The notes beneath the pieces were generated by a model. It was not told where the DNA came from and made no database searches. It saw only the letters and a program-made list of their open reading frames with translations. Below, piece by piece: positions 1 through 7,513 of a DNA stretch of 13,143 nucleotides. The DNA is taken from the NCBI GenBank assembly GCA_041484845.1, contig JBGPIK010000164.1, positions 1 to 13,143 of the forward strand. The letters are read 5' to 3'. Made by a program: the position numbers and the translations under genes. Numbering within the stretch: the stretch's first letter is position 1; the number at the start of each line of letters is the position of its first letter. This DNA is from JBGPIK01 sp041484845 (GTDB taxonomy: Bacteria; Desulfobacterota; Binatia; UBA9968).

Positions 1-2
1 AT

Positions 3-170
3 CCGCCTGCGCTGGCGACAACCCGGAGCGGTGGCAACAGCGGCGGCGTAAACAAAAAGCGGGGAGAAGGCTATGTAGAAGAGAAAATCGGCGAGTTTGG
101 GCGGCTTATCAGCCACACGGTAGATCCGAATCGGCACAACTGCCGAGCGCGGGTGATTTTACACGAGTAA
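3..170 (+). CDS. C-terminal end of an unrecognised protein (5' end outside window)
   Basis: This frame is open from the first bases of the window to a TAA at 168-170, giving 55 codons with no start of its own. The visible residues run from a Gly/Ser/Asn-rich stretch (RSGGNSGG) into a more ordered segment (GYVEEKIGEFGRLISHTV), and the protein ends in RARVILHE. The residue mix looks protein-like rather than random, and no competing frame is convincing. I do not recognise a family. It lies upstream of, and on the same strand as, the lipoprotein at 309, with about 138 bp between them. It could also be a chance open frame. Confidence 0.45.
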   Translation, partial: PPALATTRSGGNSGGVNKKRGEGYVEEKIGEFGRLISHTVDPNRHNCRARVILHE

Positions 171-308
171 GAAAACCGCTGGCCTGCAGGAATGACTCAG
201 ACCTCCAAACTTCGATTTTTTCTCACGTCCCGCGTCTCGGCGGTGTAATCTCCGAGCCCTGCTTCACACGGAAGCTTGAAGACCCATATCCTGAAGGGGG
301 AGCGATGG

Positions 309-524
309 ATGAAGATCGTGATATTTGCCGCAGCGATGCTTTTGGCGGGGTGCGTTAACCCGCGCCCATCTGAACTGAACAACAGTAGGAGCACAAGCAC
401 AAACAACTTTGACCGGGACGCGGCCGAGTGCGAACGTGAGGCCGCGCTATCCGGCGCTGGTAGCAAAGCGCAGGCTTTTGATCGCTGCATGAGGGCGAGA
501 AACCGCACGCCAAACCGGCCATGA
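309..524 (+). CDS. Small outer-membrane-type lipoprotein, hypothetical
   Basis: A 71-residue protein. I chose the ATG at 309 because a strong ribosome binding site (GGGGGAG, 296-302) sits about 6 nt before it, and because the product then begins with a textbook lipoprotein signal: MKIV, a hydrophobic stretch, and a lipobox LLAGC with the lipidated Cys at residue 15. An in-frame ATG at 276 would add 11 hydrophilic residues before the signal and is less likely. The mature part is short and polar. It has a Cys pair in the pattern AECEREAA...AFDRCMRARN, a layout seen in many small proteobacterial lipoproteins of unknown function, where the two Cys may form a disulfide. Its stop codon overlaps the ATG of the next small ORF (ATGA, 521-524), which suggests an operon. 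Confidence 0.8.
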   Translation: MKIVIFAAAMLLAGCVNPRPSELNNSRSTSTNNFDRDAAECEREAALSGAGSKAQAFDRCMRARNRTPNRP

Positions 525-643
525 CCCTATGCCGATCGATTGCCTGTGATGTAAAGGCCGCGATGGCTGTCAAGTCGCGCTCCATGCGCAACACCATCCG
601 CAGAGACTATCTGATCGAATCAGGATTTGAGGAGGCTTTGTGA
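521..643 (+). CDS. Possible 40-residue protein bridging lipoprotein and amidohydrolase genes
   Basis: The ORF starts at the ATG inside the ATGA that ends the lipoprotein gene (521-524). It ends at a TGA (641-643) that overlaps the GTG start of the amidohydrolase (GTGA, 640-643). It is basic in the middle (KSRSMRNTIRRDY) and ends ESGFEEAL. It has no Shine-Dalgarno sequence of its own, so translation would depend on coupling to the upstream gene; an internal ATG at 563 preceded by AAAGG is an alternative start. The two exact 4-nt overlaps are the main evidence. I recognise no family, and it could be a chance frame that merely carries the amidohydrolase ribosome binding site (GAGGAGG, 629-635). 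Confidence 0.4.
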   Translation: MTLCRSIACDVKAAMAVKSRSMRNTIRRDYLIESGFEEAL

Positions 644-1656
644 AGATCGACATCTTTCCCCATATCTACCCGCGGCGATTCGCCGAACGAATGGCTTCTC
701 TGTCAGGGCCCGGCCTCGAAATGCAAAAAAGATTTCGCGACATCCCGGTGCTTACCGACCTCGACCTGCGATTTCGTGTTATGGACCGATTCGAAGATTA
801 CGTGCAGGTCCTCACTCTTTCCTCTCCACAGATCGAGGCTCTGGGCGCGCCCCAAAAAACGCCGGAGTTGGCGCGGCTGGCCAACGATGGGATGGCGGAG
901 CTGGTCGCGAGACATACGGATCGCTTCCCGGGATTCGTGGCGTCGCTGCCGATGAACAATCCCGACGCCGCTCTTGAAGAGATCGACCGGGCGATCACGG
1001 AGCTTGGAGCCACGGGGATCCAGATCTTTTCCAACGTCAATGGACTGCCGCTGGATGAGCCGGCGTTCCAACCGCTCTTTGACAGAATGGCGGAGTTGAA
1101 TCTACCGATTTGGCTGCATCCGACGCGCGGTTCCGGTTTTCCCGACTATCAGGTGGAGAAGCGGTCCCGTTACGATCTGTGGTGGGTCTTTGGCTGGCCG
1201 TACGAAACTACGATTGCTATGGGGCGTTTGGTTTTCGCCGGCATTTTCGATCGCCATCCGAACCTTATGATCATCACCCATCACCTGGGCGGTATGCTGC
1301 CTTTTTTTGCGGGACGCGCCGGCTTCGGTCTGGATCAGCTCGGAAGCCGCACCGAAGATCCGGATGACGCCGTGGCTCTCGGCCGCATTCGCCGCCGCCC
1401 GCTCGACTACTTCCGGATGTTTTATGGCGATACGGCGCTCTTTGGCGCGCGGGCTGCCCTGGAGTGCGGGCTTGACTTTTTCGGCGCCGATCATCTGTTG
1501 TTCGGCACCGACATGCCGTTCGACCCGGAAAAGGGGCCGGGCTTCATCAGGGAGACGATCCGTTCGATCGAAGAAATGCAAGTTTCCGGCGCGAACAAAA
1601 TGAAGATTTACGAGGGCACCGCCAGACGTCTTCTCAAGCTGAGACTCCCGGCTTAA
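640..1656 (+). CDS. Amidohydrolase family 2 protein, ACMSD-like metal-dependent hydrolase/decarboxylase
   Basis: A 338-residue TIM-barrel protein of the amidohydrolase-2 family (PF04909), related to 2-amino-3-carboxymuconate-6-semialdehyde decarboxylase and the gamma-resorcylate and o-pyrocatechuate decarboxylases. Landmarks in order are: N-terminal beta-strand IDIFPHIYP (residues 3-11); strand-end His in IWLHPTRG (His160); ITHHLGGMLPFFAGR (His214/His215), the catalytic His region; and LLFGTDMPFDPEKG (Asp291), the usual metal-ligand Asp. The family HxH pair at the N-terminus reads F-P-H, so only the second His (His8) remains. The GTG start at 640 is supported by GAGGAGG at 629-635 and by full-length family alignment. 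It is cytoplasmic (no signal). The substrate is unknown; a ring-cleavage or aromatic decarboxylation role is inference. It ends 138 bp from the convergent ankyrin gene. Confidence 0.92.
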   Translation: MKIDIFPHIYPRRFAERMASLSGPGLEMQKRFRDIPVLTDLDLRFRVMDRFEDYVQVLTLSSPQIEALGAPQKTPELARLANDGMAELVARHTDRFPGFVASLPMNNPDAALEEIDRAITELGATGIQIFSNVNGLPLDEPAFQPLFDRMAELNLPIWLHPTRGSGFPDYQVEKRSRYDLWWVFGWPYETTIAMGRLVFAGIFDRHPNLMIITHHLGGMLPFFAGRAGFGLDQLGSRTEDPDDAVALGRIRRRPLDYFRMFYGDTALFGARAALECGLDFFGADHLLFGTDMPFDPEKGPGFIRETIRSIEEMQVSGANKMKIYEGTARRLLKLRLPA

Positions 1657-1794
1657 ACATCCGATCGCAGCAGCTCCTGCGGAGGAATTCTCTTCGCGGG
1701 ATGCATCGAGGTATCCCTCGCTCCGGAGATCGACGAGGCATGAGGGACGTTGTCCGGCCGATCGAGCGCCGCGAACTATTTTTGCCGCCGGCGT

Positions 1795-3021
1795 CTACTC
1801 GGCGCCGTGGCTAAGCAACAACGCGATCATTTGCTTATCGTTGTTATATTTCGCGCGTGATAGGGGCGTCGTCCCGTCATTGGCTTTGGCATTGACGTCC
1901 GCGCCTCTTTCGATCAAGACAGCCGCGGCATCGCGACGCCCAATGCCCGCCGTCCACCATAGCGCGGTTGCGCCGTCTTTATCGCGCGCGTTGACGTCTG
2001 CGCCCCTATCAGCCAGCGCCTTGACGACAACGGGATAGCCGTCGTAGGCGGCAGCCTGCAAAAATGTCTTGCCTCCTTTGGTTCGAAGGTTTGCGTCGAC
2101 ACCCAGGTCGAGCAGTAGATTCACGGTCTCGGCCATTACTTGCTCAGCGCCGGCACGGAAACTTACGGCAACCTCCAACGCCGCGGGCCCCGCCTTCTTC
2201 AGGTCGACGCCGCGCTTGATCAGGAGCCGCAACGACTCAATCTGCCCATGTCGCGCCGCTTCAATGAAGGCTTCACTTATGCTTTGCGCAGTGGCGCCTT
2301 TGTCCAGTAAGAGCCGCATCGCTTCCAACTGTCCCTCCGTCGCCGCTAGCCCCAAAGCTCCTGGACTCAAGCCGATCTTCTTGTTGACGTCAGAGTGAGC
2401 GGCCAGCAACACTTTGACCATCGCGACGTCGCCGTTCTCCGCCGCATTCATCAGCGCCGTAGCCGGGGGTAGATCGGGAGGAGCCGCGCCGACGTTCGGA
2501 TCCATCCCAGCGGCCAGGTACAACTTTACCGCCAGCACATCGCCTTCGTCGGCGCGCTCGACAAAACCTTCAGGCGAGTACGGCAAAGATAACTTCGCCA
2601 ATTCGTTGCGGGCTTCCAACGGCGTGAGCGCGCCCTGCCGCTCGCCGCTTTTTTGCGGTGACTTGTCCGGCGGGCCCTGCATGGTTCTCCTGACTTCGAT
2701 ATTGTAGGCCCTGATCCTGTTCGCCTTTTCAGTCTCCGAAATCGTCTTGTCGTCACGAAGTGCCGAGCAGTAGCTCGCATACATCATCTGCTCAAGGTAG
2801 ACTTTATCTGCCTGTGGGAGTTTGCCCATCAAGTCCTGCGTGACGGCTTTGGTGGCCGTCTCCAGCTCAGCCCCTCTTAAAGGACCGATCTTCCCGACCG
2901 CCGCCTTGACCTCGACCTGCACGTCTTTGCGCGCTTGCTCGGGCATTCGAGGGCAGTCCAATGCATAAATCGGCATCGGCGCAAGCGCGGCAATGAGGAA
3001 CACGCTCGGTAGGACTTTCAT
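1795..3021 (-). CDS. Secreted/periplasmic ankyrin-repeat protein
   Basis: A 408-residue protein. The ATG at 3021 is chosen over an upstream one at 3078 because GGAGGTGG lies 7 nt before it and the product starts with a signal peptide (residues 1-20, cleavage near IYA|LDCP). Residues 21-115 form an alpha-helical N-terminal domain with Cys23 and Cys85 (motif YLEQMMYASYCSALRDDK), which could form a disulfide in the periplasm. A charged linker follows (about 115-145), then about seven ankyrin repeats from about 150 to 408. Clear examples are LMNAAENGDVAMVKVLLAA, the repeat around LLDLGVDANLRTKGG, and the last two with ERGADVNAKANDGTTPL. The protein is predicted to act by protein binding; the partner is unknown. 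It is on the same strand as, and downstream of, the giant membrane-protein gene, but about 500 bp away, so co-transcription is uncertain. Confidence 0.9.
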   Translation of the reverse strand: MKVLPSVFLIAALAPMPIYALDCPRMPEQARKDVQVEVKAAVGKIGPLRGAELETATKAVTQDLMGKLPQADKVYLEQMMYASYCSALRDDKTISETEKANRIRAYNIEVRRTMQGPPDKSPQKSGERQGALTPLEARNELAKLSLPYSPEGFVERADEGDVLAVKLYLAAGMDPNVGAAPPDLPPATALMNAAENGDVAMVKVLLAAHSDVNKKIGLSPGALGLAATEGQLEAMRLLLDKGATAQSISEAFIEAARHGQIESLRLLIKRGVDLKKAGPAALEVAVSFRAGAEQVMAETVNLLLDLGVDANLRTKGGKTFLQAAAYDGYPVVVKALADRGADVNARDKDGATALWWTAGIGRRDAAAVLIERGADVNAKANDGTTPLSRAKYNNDKQMIALLLSHGAE

Positions 3022-3033
3022 GTCACCACCTCC

Positions 3034-3528
3034 AGGCCATATGGACATCAAGCACGCAACTGAGTCGTTCGCCCGCAATAAAATCGTGGCAACGGTTGCC
3101 GAAATGTTTGCGGTAATCTTCCTCGAATGTCAGACCGGTTGTCAAATTTACCCAAATTAATAAAAGATTGCACAGCCGCCTTTGCGTTTTGAGAAGATCG
3201 CCGGGACGAAGTTCCACCGTCTGGTAACGCCCGACAAAAAGAAGTACGCGGCGTACTATCAGGCGCTCAAGCAGCATACGCGTTTAGAACAGCAATGGCG
3301 AAATGAGGATCAGCGAAACCTTCACCGTATCATAAATATCCGAGAGTTCCTCTGGACATGAAAGCTGGCTTGGGTACCAAAACGTGCCCTGCTTGCGTCC
3401 GTCAAACCGGTCCATCTCAATCCGACCCCAATTTTCCGCCGCGCCGTTGCAGCGGATTCCGCGCCGTTATGCGCAGCCATTCCAAATAGCAAATGATCAC
3501 CGTCTCTAATCAAGCCGCTCAAAACTAT
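3034..3528. other. About 495 bp without a secure gene
   Basis: This separates the ankyrin gene from the giant membrane-protein gene. On the minus strand there is a perfect TTGACA hexamer (plus-strand 3140-3145), but no convincing -10 at the right distance, so I do not call a promoter. A minus-strand open frame at 3322-3522 has no ribosome binding site and an unconvincing composition. The only protein-like stretch is the plus-strand frame 3182-3361, listed separately. No strong hairpin followed by a T-run was seen downstream of the giant gene. Confidence 0.5.
3182..3361 (+). pseudogene. Possible gene relic or small ORF with TTG start
   Basis: This open frame of 59 codons, possible start TTG at 3182, stop TGA at 3359-3361, encodes a hydrophilic, Lys/Arg/Gln-rich peptide with stretches such as TKFHRLVTPDKKKYAAYYQ and LEQQWRNEDQRN. 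The residue mix is more protein-like than the competing minus-strand frame. There is no ribosome binding site at the TTG, and the frame is closed upstream by a TAA at 3161-3163, so it is best read as a fragment of a lost gene or a chance frame. I recognise no family. Confidence 0.22.
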
Positions 3529-6500
3529 TCAATGGCCCCCTTGCAGCGCGCCAATCGAGGCGACAATTTGTCTCAGCGATTCCGGAAACTGGGCGCTGAG
3601 CAGGGCTAAAATCGGGATCGCGCCGTACACCAAAACCTTCGTTATAAACTCCCTGGTCCAGTTCAATCGACCGGGCGCGGTATCGGAAAGATGACTTAGG
3701 ACGTTGTCGCGGTTCATTTGTACGAAGACCATCATCGTCGACACAACCGTTACTATAATCACGACCCAGTTAAACCACAGGATCGATTCCCTCGGCTCGA
3801 ACGGATAGGAGCTCACGGCGACCAGCATCAAGAGAAATCCCGCGTACAAAAACCAGATAAGGTTCTTCAACTGAAAAAATACGTGAACCAGAAATGCGAC
3901 GCATTGAGCCGCGAGGTAAAGCCGTGCGTCGTGCAGCCATTGCTCTCGTTCACGGTTCTCTTCGGCTGTGACTTGCCACGAGGACTCCAAGACCCCGGCC
4001 ATAAAGCTCGATACTCGGCAAAGCGCCGCTTGGGCCGTCCGCCGGAGAATCAAGGCCCTGCGCCATTGAGCCGTTGTGGCAAACCGTTGGGAGCTCTCCA
4101 ACAACGTCTGCGCTCTTTGCGCCGAAACGGGCAGTTCGCTGAGTTGCATTGCCCGCCGGCTCAGGTTGCCGGCCCAAGTGGCGGAGAAATGCAGTGCGAT
4201 AAGCGGATTGAATGAAGCCGAGAGGTTGAGCGGCGGCATGTTGCGCCACTGACCGAAGAGGGTTTTGAAACTGGCCTGCAGCGGGTGCGCGTCCAAACGG
4301 CGCAGCATGGTGCGCAGCGCCCACCAAACGCAGAGGAAACGTAGCAGCGTCAGACTGAGGCCCAAGTAGACAAATAAAAAAATGAGTCCGAAAAAGACGT
4401 AGAACGAGCTAACTTCAAGGGCGGGAGCAAGATTCACGACGAACAAATACGTGCCCGGCACTCCGATGAGCATGAGCACCAGCGACGCGAAGGGAAGCTC
4501 GAAATCCGCGCACTTGAGGGTACGCGTCACCTCTTTTTCCAACTCGGCCAGGCCGGCGAAAGACTGATCACCAAAAGCCATGAAATAAGCGCGCGAATTG
4601 GACGTACCGTATCCAGGAAGCTCTTCCAATGCCCGCAAACGGCGAAATGAGCAAATATAATACAAGAAGCCGCCAACGGCGACAAAAAACAGCGGCGGCA
4701 GCGGCGATAGGCCGCTGCCGGAGTTGAGTATTCTGAGGTTGAAAAAAAACTGATCGATAACATGCATCTCGCAGGTTTGAAGCAAAAAAAACACCGCGAC
4801 GCCGCAGACTATGAGGGGCGAGGCGCCCATGCACAAGACCGGGACTAGCGTCGAGGCTCGACGGGTGCTTTCACTCGCCCCTACCTTAAAACCCGTCTTG
4901 AAGAACTTGCGTCCAACCAACACCAGGGCCACCGACGCAGGGACGGCCAGAACTAAAAAGGGCAACAACGTCAAATGCGGTGTGTCGATGATCGAGCAAG
5001 CGGCGGGGAGGTCTGCCCAGTACCGGGTCAAAAGGCGCGCCAGTATGACGGATAACGTTAACAGCGCAACGGCAAACGCAAAGAGATGAATATCTCGTTG
5101 CGGACGGACTTCTTTGTAAACGGCATCGCCGATCAGTTCAAAGACCCACGGCAGTTTGGCCCTTATGGAGTCCAGCGGTTTCGGTCGCCTGCGGGGCCAA
5201 TATTCGACGATCAGGACAAAAGAAAAGAAAATTGAAAGCGCGGCCAGGATAAAAAACAGATACAGAAGCCGGCGCGAATACAGTTTGACCTCGTTCAGTT
5301 GTTTGGCATCAAATTTCTTATCGAGAGCGGCGGCAACTTTGCTCTCGTAGGTATAGCCCAGCGAATCCCGATTTGGAAAATGAGCAATGGGCCAGATATC
5401 GTTTTTGCCTACGGCCGCTATCCAAAGTGGAGGCTTTCTTGGACCACCGTCGGCTCGCCCGTCGTCGAACGGGTGGCCATATTCCAGCATCTGTTCTGGG
5501 CTGCCGAGGAGCGCCAACGCAGCATTGTAAACCGCCTCGGCCGTATCGTTAGGAAATTGGACGCGAAAAGCCTTGCCGTTAAACGGATAAGTCCATAGCT
5601 GATTCTTATTAAATAAGGGGTAGGTGGTGGCCAGCAGCATCCCTTGAAAGTCGAGATTCACATCGCTGTGGAGATAAAGGAGATCCGCGCCGACGGTAAA
5701 CAGGATCACGTCCGGCGAGTGCCGCCGGATCTCGCTGGCGAGAAAGATTTGGTCGCGAATGTCGGTAGAAAACAGCCCCACGTAACGAATCCCTTCCCCG
5801 GAAATAGTTGAAAGCAGGTTCGAAAGGACCAGCTCAACCGAGAATGTCTCGAATTTGGAGATGGAAGGTAGGATGTCTGTCGGATCATCGCCTTCTTCCA
5901 GAGAAAGTCGGAGATTGCGTGGCCGGATTCTAGGAGCGTCCTTGGTCGAATCTTTTTCCGAAGCTTTGGCTTTCTCTGTTGCTTTGCGAAGCTGAGAAAT
6001 GTGCACCGGGTAAGGCAGAATTAAAATAGGCGTTTGAGTTTTCGCATCTGCTTTGTCAGGTCCGGCCGCTTCGGTTTGTTTTTCCTCTAGAGCGTATTGG
6101 CTTTTTTTATTTTCTTCCCCCTCTCTTTGTTTGGTAACCTGGCCATAGCCAGTTCCCGCCTCCACCAGGAACGCGATTTTGGCGTGTTTATCCCGCCGCG
6201 TTATCCAACGCACGATTGCATCACTCGATTCCCGGTCATGCGCGATGGTCGCGGAAAACTCGGTCGGCCGATCCAGACCAGCAAGAAATTTCTGCTTATC
6301 GATCGCCGTGGCGCTGCCGGTTATAATCTTAAAGCGCCATTGCGCCGTGTTGGGAAATTCGTTAAGCGCGATCTTCAGAGAATCCACCGAACCCGAAAAG
6401 GTCGGCGCCAAAAGCCGCATTTCTGCGCACGCTGGTTTACTATTGCCATGACACAGAGTTTCAATTTGCTTAAACGCGTTGTGCAAAGCGAGCTTATGAA

Positions 6501-7068
6501 TGCCTGCGGTGGGAGTCTCGCCAACCAGAAACAGCAGTAGAAGCTTCTGTTCATAGGGTTTGCGAAACAGAACGACAGCGGGTTCCCGCTGATGGCGAGG
6601 CAAGTTTTCGGTTACGCCAGATTTTCCGGCCTGGTTACGCTCGGCCGGCATAGACTTTTCCGGATCGTTCTTACCCGGCTCGTCTTTGTCGCTCCAGGGA
6701 ATTTCAAAACGGTCCAAAACATATTCCATGGCTTCGGCAGCGCGCTCGATGGCTGCCAGATGGACGTTAAAAAGATGTCCTAATCCTGAGTCGATCGGAT
6801 CCGGCATGGTGGCGACAATAAATGTAAGCTCATAGCCGGGTAACTTCTTGCTGACATCGGAAGATTGCTCAACGCCAAAGAACGATGCTAAAAGTTTTTC
6901 AGCAGAGTTGTTTCTTTCCGTTGTTTTGGATTTCGCCGACTGGCCCTTGGCCTGCAGGACTGAAGCGGTGGGAATGGATTCGGCCGGGCGGCCTCCGGCT
7001 ATAGGAAAATAGACGGCCAGCGCTGCAAGGAGCGGGACCAGCCAGAGGCTATAATCGCGCGAGTTCAA
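3529..7068 (-). CDS. Giant polytopic membrane protein with periplasmic-binding-protein-like sensor half, function unknown
   Basis: A 1179-residue protein starting at TTG (7068); an in-frame stop just upstream leaves no earlier start, and only a weak AGG precedes it. Residues 7-24 form a signal anchor. Residues about 78-560 look like a type-1 periplasmic-binding fold related to branched-chain amino-acid receptors: LTFIVATMPDP, LLFLVGETPTAGIHK, LLAPTFSGSVDSLKIAL, IITGSATAI, IRYVGLFSTDIRDQIFL, VILFTVGADLLYL. Lys/Glu-rich low-complexity inserts lie at about 126-160 and 312-385. Then come about eleven membrane helices (near 600-622, 660-680, 698-719, 740-764, 789-806, 859-881, 887-918, 1049-1066, 1069-1088, 1096-1117, 1143-1160). 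Basic loops such as YWPRRRPK (623-630), RKFFKTGFK and RTMLRRLDAH fit the positive-inside rule, with a cytoplasmic helical Arg-rich segment at about 920-1048. There is no kinase, cyclase or transporter ATPase domain. A receptor or sensor role is inference. Confidence 0.85.
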   Translation of the reverse strand: MNSRDYSLWLVPLLAALAVYFPIAGGRPAESIPTASVLQAKGQSAKSKTTERNNSAEKLLASFFGVEQSSDVSKKLPGYELTFIVATMPDPIDSGLGHLFNVHLAAIERAAEAMEYVLDRFEIPWSDKDEPGKNDPEKSMPAERNQAGKSGVTENLPRHQREPAVVLFRKPYEQKLLLLFLVGETPTAGIHKLALHNAFKQIETLCHGNSKPACAEMRLLAPTFSGSVDSLKIALNEFPNTAQWRFKIITGSATAIDKQKFLAGLDRPTEFSATIAHDRESSDAIVRWITRRDKHAKIAFLVEAGTGYGQVTKQREGEENKKSQYALEEKQTEAAGPDKADAKTQTPILILPYPVHISQLRKATEKAKASEKDSTKDAPRIRPRNLRLSLEEGDDPTDILPSISKFETFSVELVLSNLLSTISGEGIRYVGLFSTDIRDQIFLASEIRRHSPDVILFTVGADLLYLHSDVNLDFQGMLLATTYPLFNKNQLWTYPFNGKAFRVQFPNDTAEAVYNAALALLGSPEQMLEYGHPFDDGRADGGPRKPPLWIAAVGKNDIWPIAHFPNRDSLGYTYESKVAAALDKKFDAKQLNEVKLYSRRLLYLFFILAALSIFFSFVLIVEYWPRRRPKPLDSIRAKLPWVFELIGDAVYKEVRPQRDIHLFAFAVALLTLSVILARLLTRYWADLPAACSIIDTPHLTLLPFLVLAVPASVALVLVGRKFFKTGFKVGASESTRRASTLVPVLCMGASPLIVCGVAVFFLLQTCEMHVIDQFFFNLRILNSGSGLSPLPPLFFVAVGGFLYYICSFRRLRALEELPGYGTSNSRAYFMAFGDQSFAGLAELEKEVTRTLKCADFELPFASLVLMLIGVPGTYLFVVNLAPALEVSSFYVFFGLIFLFVYLGLSLTLLRFLCVWWALRTMLRRLDAHPLQASFKTLFGQWRNMPPLNLSASFNPLIALHFSATWAGNLSRRAMQLSELPVSAQRAQTLLESSQRFATTAQWRRALILRRTAQAALCRVSSFMAGVLESSWQVTAEENREREQWLHDARLYLAAQCVAFLVHVFFQLKNLIWFLYAGFLLMLVAVSSYPFEPRESILWFNWVVIIVTVVSTMMVFVQMNRDNVLSHLSDTAPGRLNWTREFITKVLVYGAIPILALLSAQFPESLRQIVASIGALQGGH

Positions 7069-7122
7069 GACCTGGCGCTCTCTATCGGGTGGAGCGGATC
7101 AAGAGGCAACCCATCGTGAGCG

Positions 7123-7152
7123 TGTATAAAGCGGCTTTGTAGTGCCTGTCAA
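7123..7152 (-). promoter_or_regulatory. Sigma70-type promoter for the giant membrane-protein gene
   Basis: Read on the minus strand: a perfect -35 TTGACA (plus 7147-7152), an 18-bp spacer and a -10 TATACA (plus 7123-7128). Transcription would start near 7115, giving a leader of about 47 nt before the TTG at 7068. This is the best vegetative promoter match I saw in the window. Confidence 0.6.
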
Positions 7153-7302
7153 GTAAAAAACCCATTGAAGCGGTTCGATTTGCGGTTCAATCTTGGTCGG
7201 GAGTCAGAAGCCCGATGGGATCGACATAAGAACCAAAAGCGTCGCGAAAGAAAGTGGCGCCGTGAAGGCCGGCAGCATTCAGCAACAAAAATGAAAGAGG
7301 GT

Positions 7303-7487
7303 CAGGGTTCGGTCTTTATCTTTGCTGTTTATCGGTCGCCGCGAGTCGGCTGATCGTCGAATAGTGGAGGTGTAAGAAACTCGCCAATTCCATTTGGCTA
7401 TAGCCGTAGCGGATGACAGCCTTGGCAATGATTCGGTCTCTCGATTTTTTGCCGCGCGTCTGTAAATACCCCATGTTCCTAACCCTG
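7303..7487. repeat. Short inverted repeats bracketing the left RAYT remnant
   Basis: CAGGGTT at 7303-7309 is the reverse complement of AACCCTG at 7481-7487; the pair flanks the transposase-derived stretch. The left arm lies in a block (AGGGTCAGG...GTCTT) that resembles the AGGGTCAAGTCTT found, reverse-complemented, at the 3' end of the second RAYT remnant (8749-8773), suggesting a shared element end. The 7-bp match alone could be chance. Confidence 0.3.
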
Positions 7488-7513
7488 TGTTGGCCAAAAG
7501 CGAGCGGCCGCAA
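7316..7513 (-). pseudogene. C-terminal remnant of a REP-associated tyrosine transposase (RAYT, Y1 family)
   Basis: The minus-strand frame reads SRDRIIAKAVIRYGYSQ followed by MELASFLHLHYSTISRL, at about 7343-7447. This is the helix-turn-helix-like C-terminal signature of IS200/IS605-related REP-associated transposases (pattern: YGYSQ.E.A..L.LHYSTISR). The catalytic part, with the HUH motif and the nucleophilic Tyr, is absent. Upstream residues (MRPLAFGQHRVRNMGY) are not family-like, and the coding region abuts an HpaB-like fragment on the opposite strand near 7500. It therefore looks like a 5'-truncated relic left by a deletion or rearrangement. The stop lies just before a conserved-looking GACC...TGACCCT flank. 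Confidence 0.7.

Noticed and set aside
197..508. Minus-strand 103-residue open frame
   Set aside because: It is antisense to the lipoprotein gene, which has a clear ribosome binding site and lipobox.
1102..1581. Minus-strand 159-residue open frame inside the amidohydrolase
   Set aside because: It is fully antisense to a gene with recognised catalytic motifs and has no start signals.
1657..1794. Bidirectional terminator between the convergent amidohydrolase and ankyrin genes
   Set aside because: Only a short stem (CGAGG-TATC-CCTCG) without a T-run was seen, so I do not call a terminator.
3322..3522. Minus-strand 66-residue open frame after the giant gene
   Set aside because: No ribosome binding site, no recognisable motif and a composition typical of chance frames.
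3718..4215. Plus-strand 165-residue open frame
   Set aside because: It is antisense to the membrane-helix region of the giant protein; high His/Arg/Pro content marks it as a shadow.
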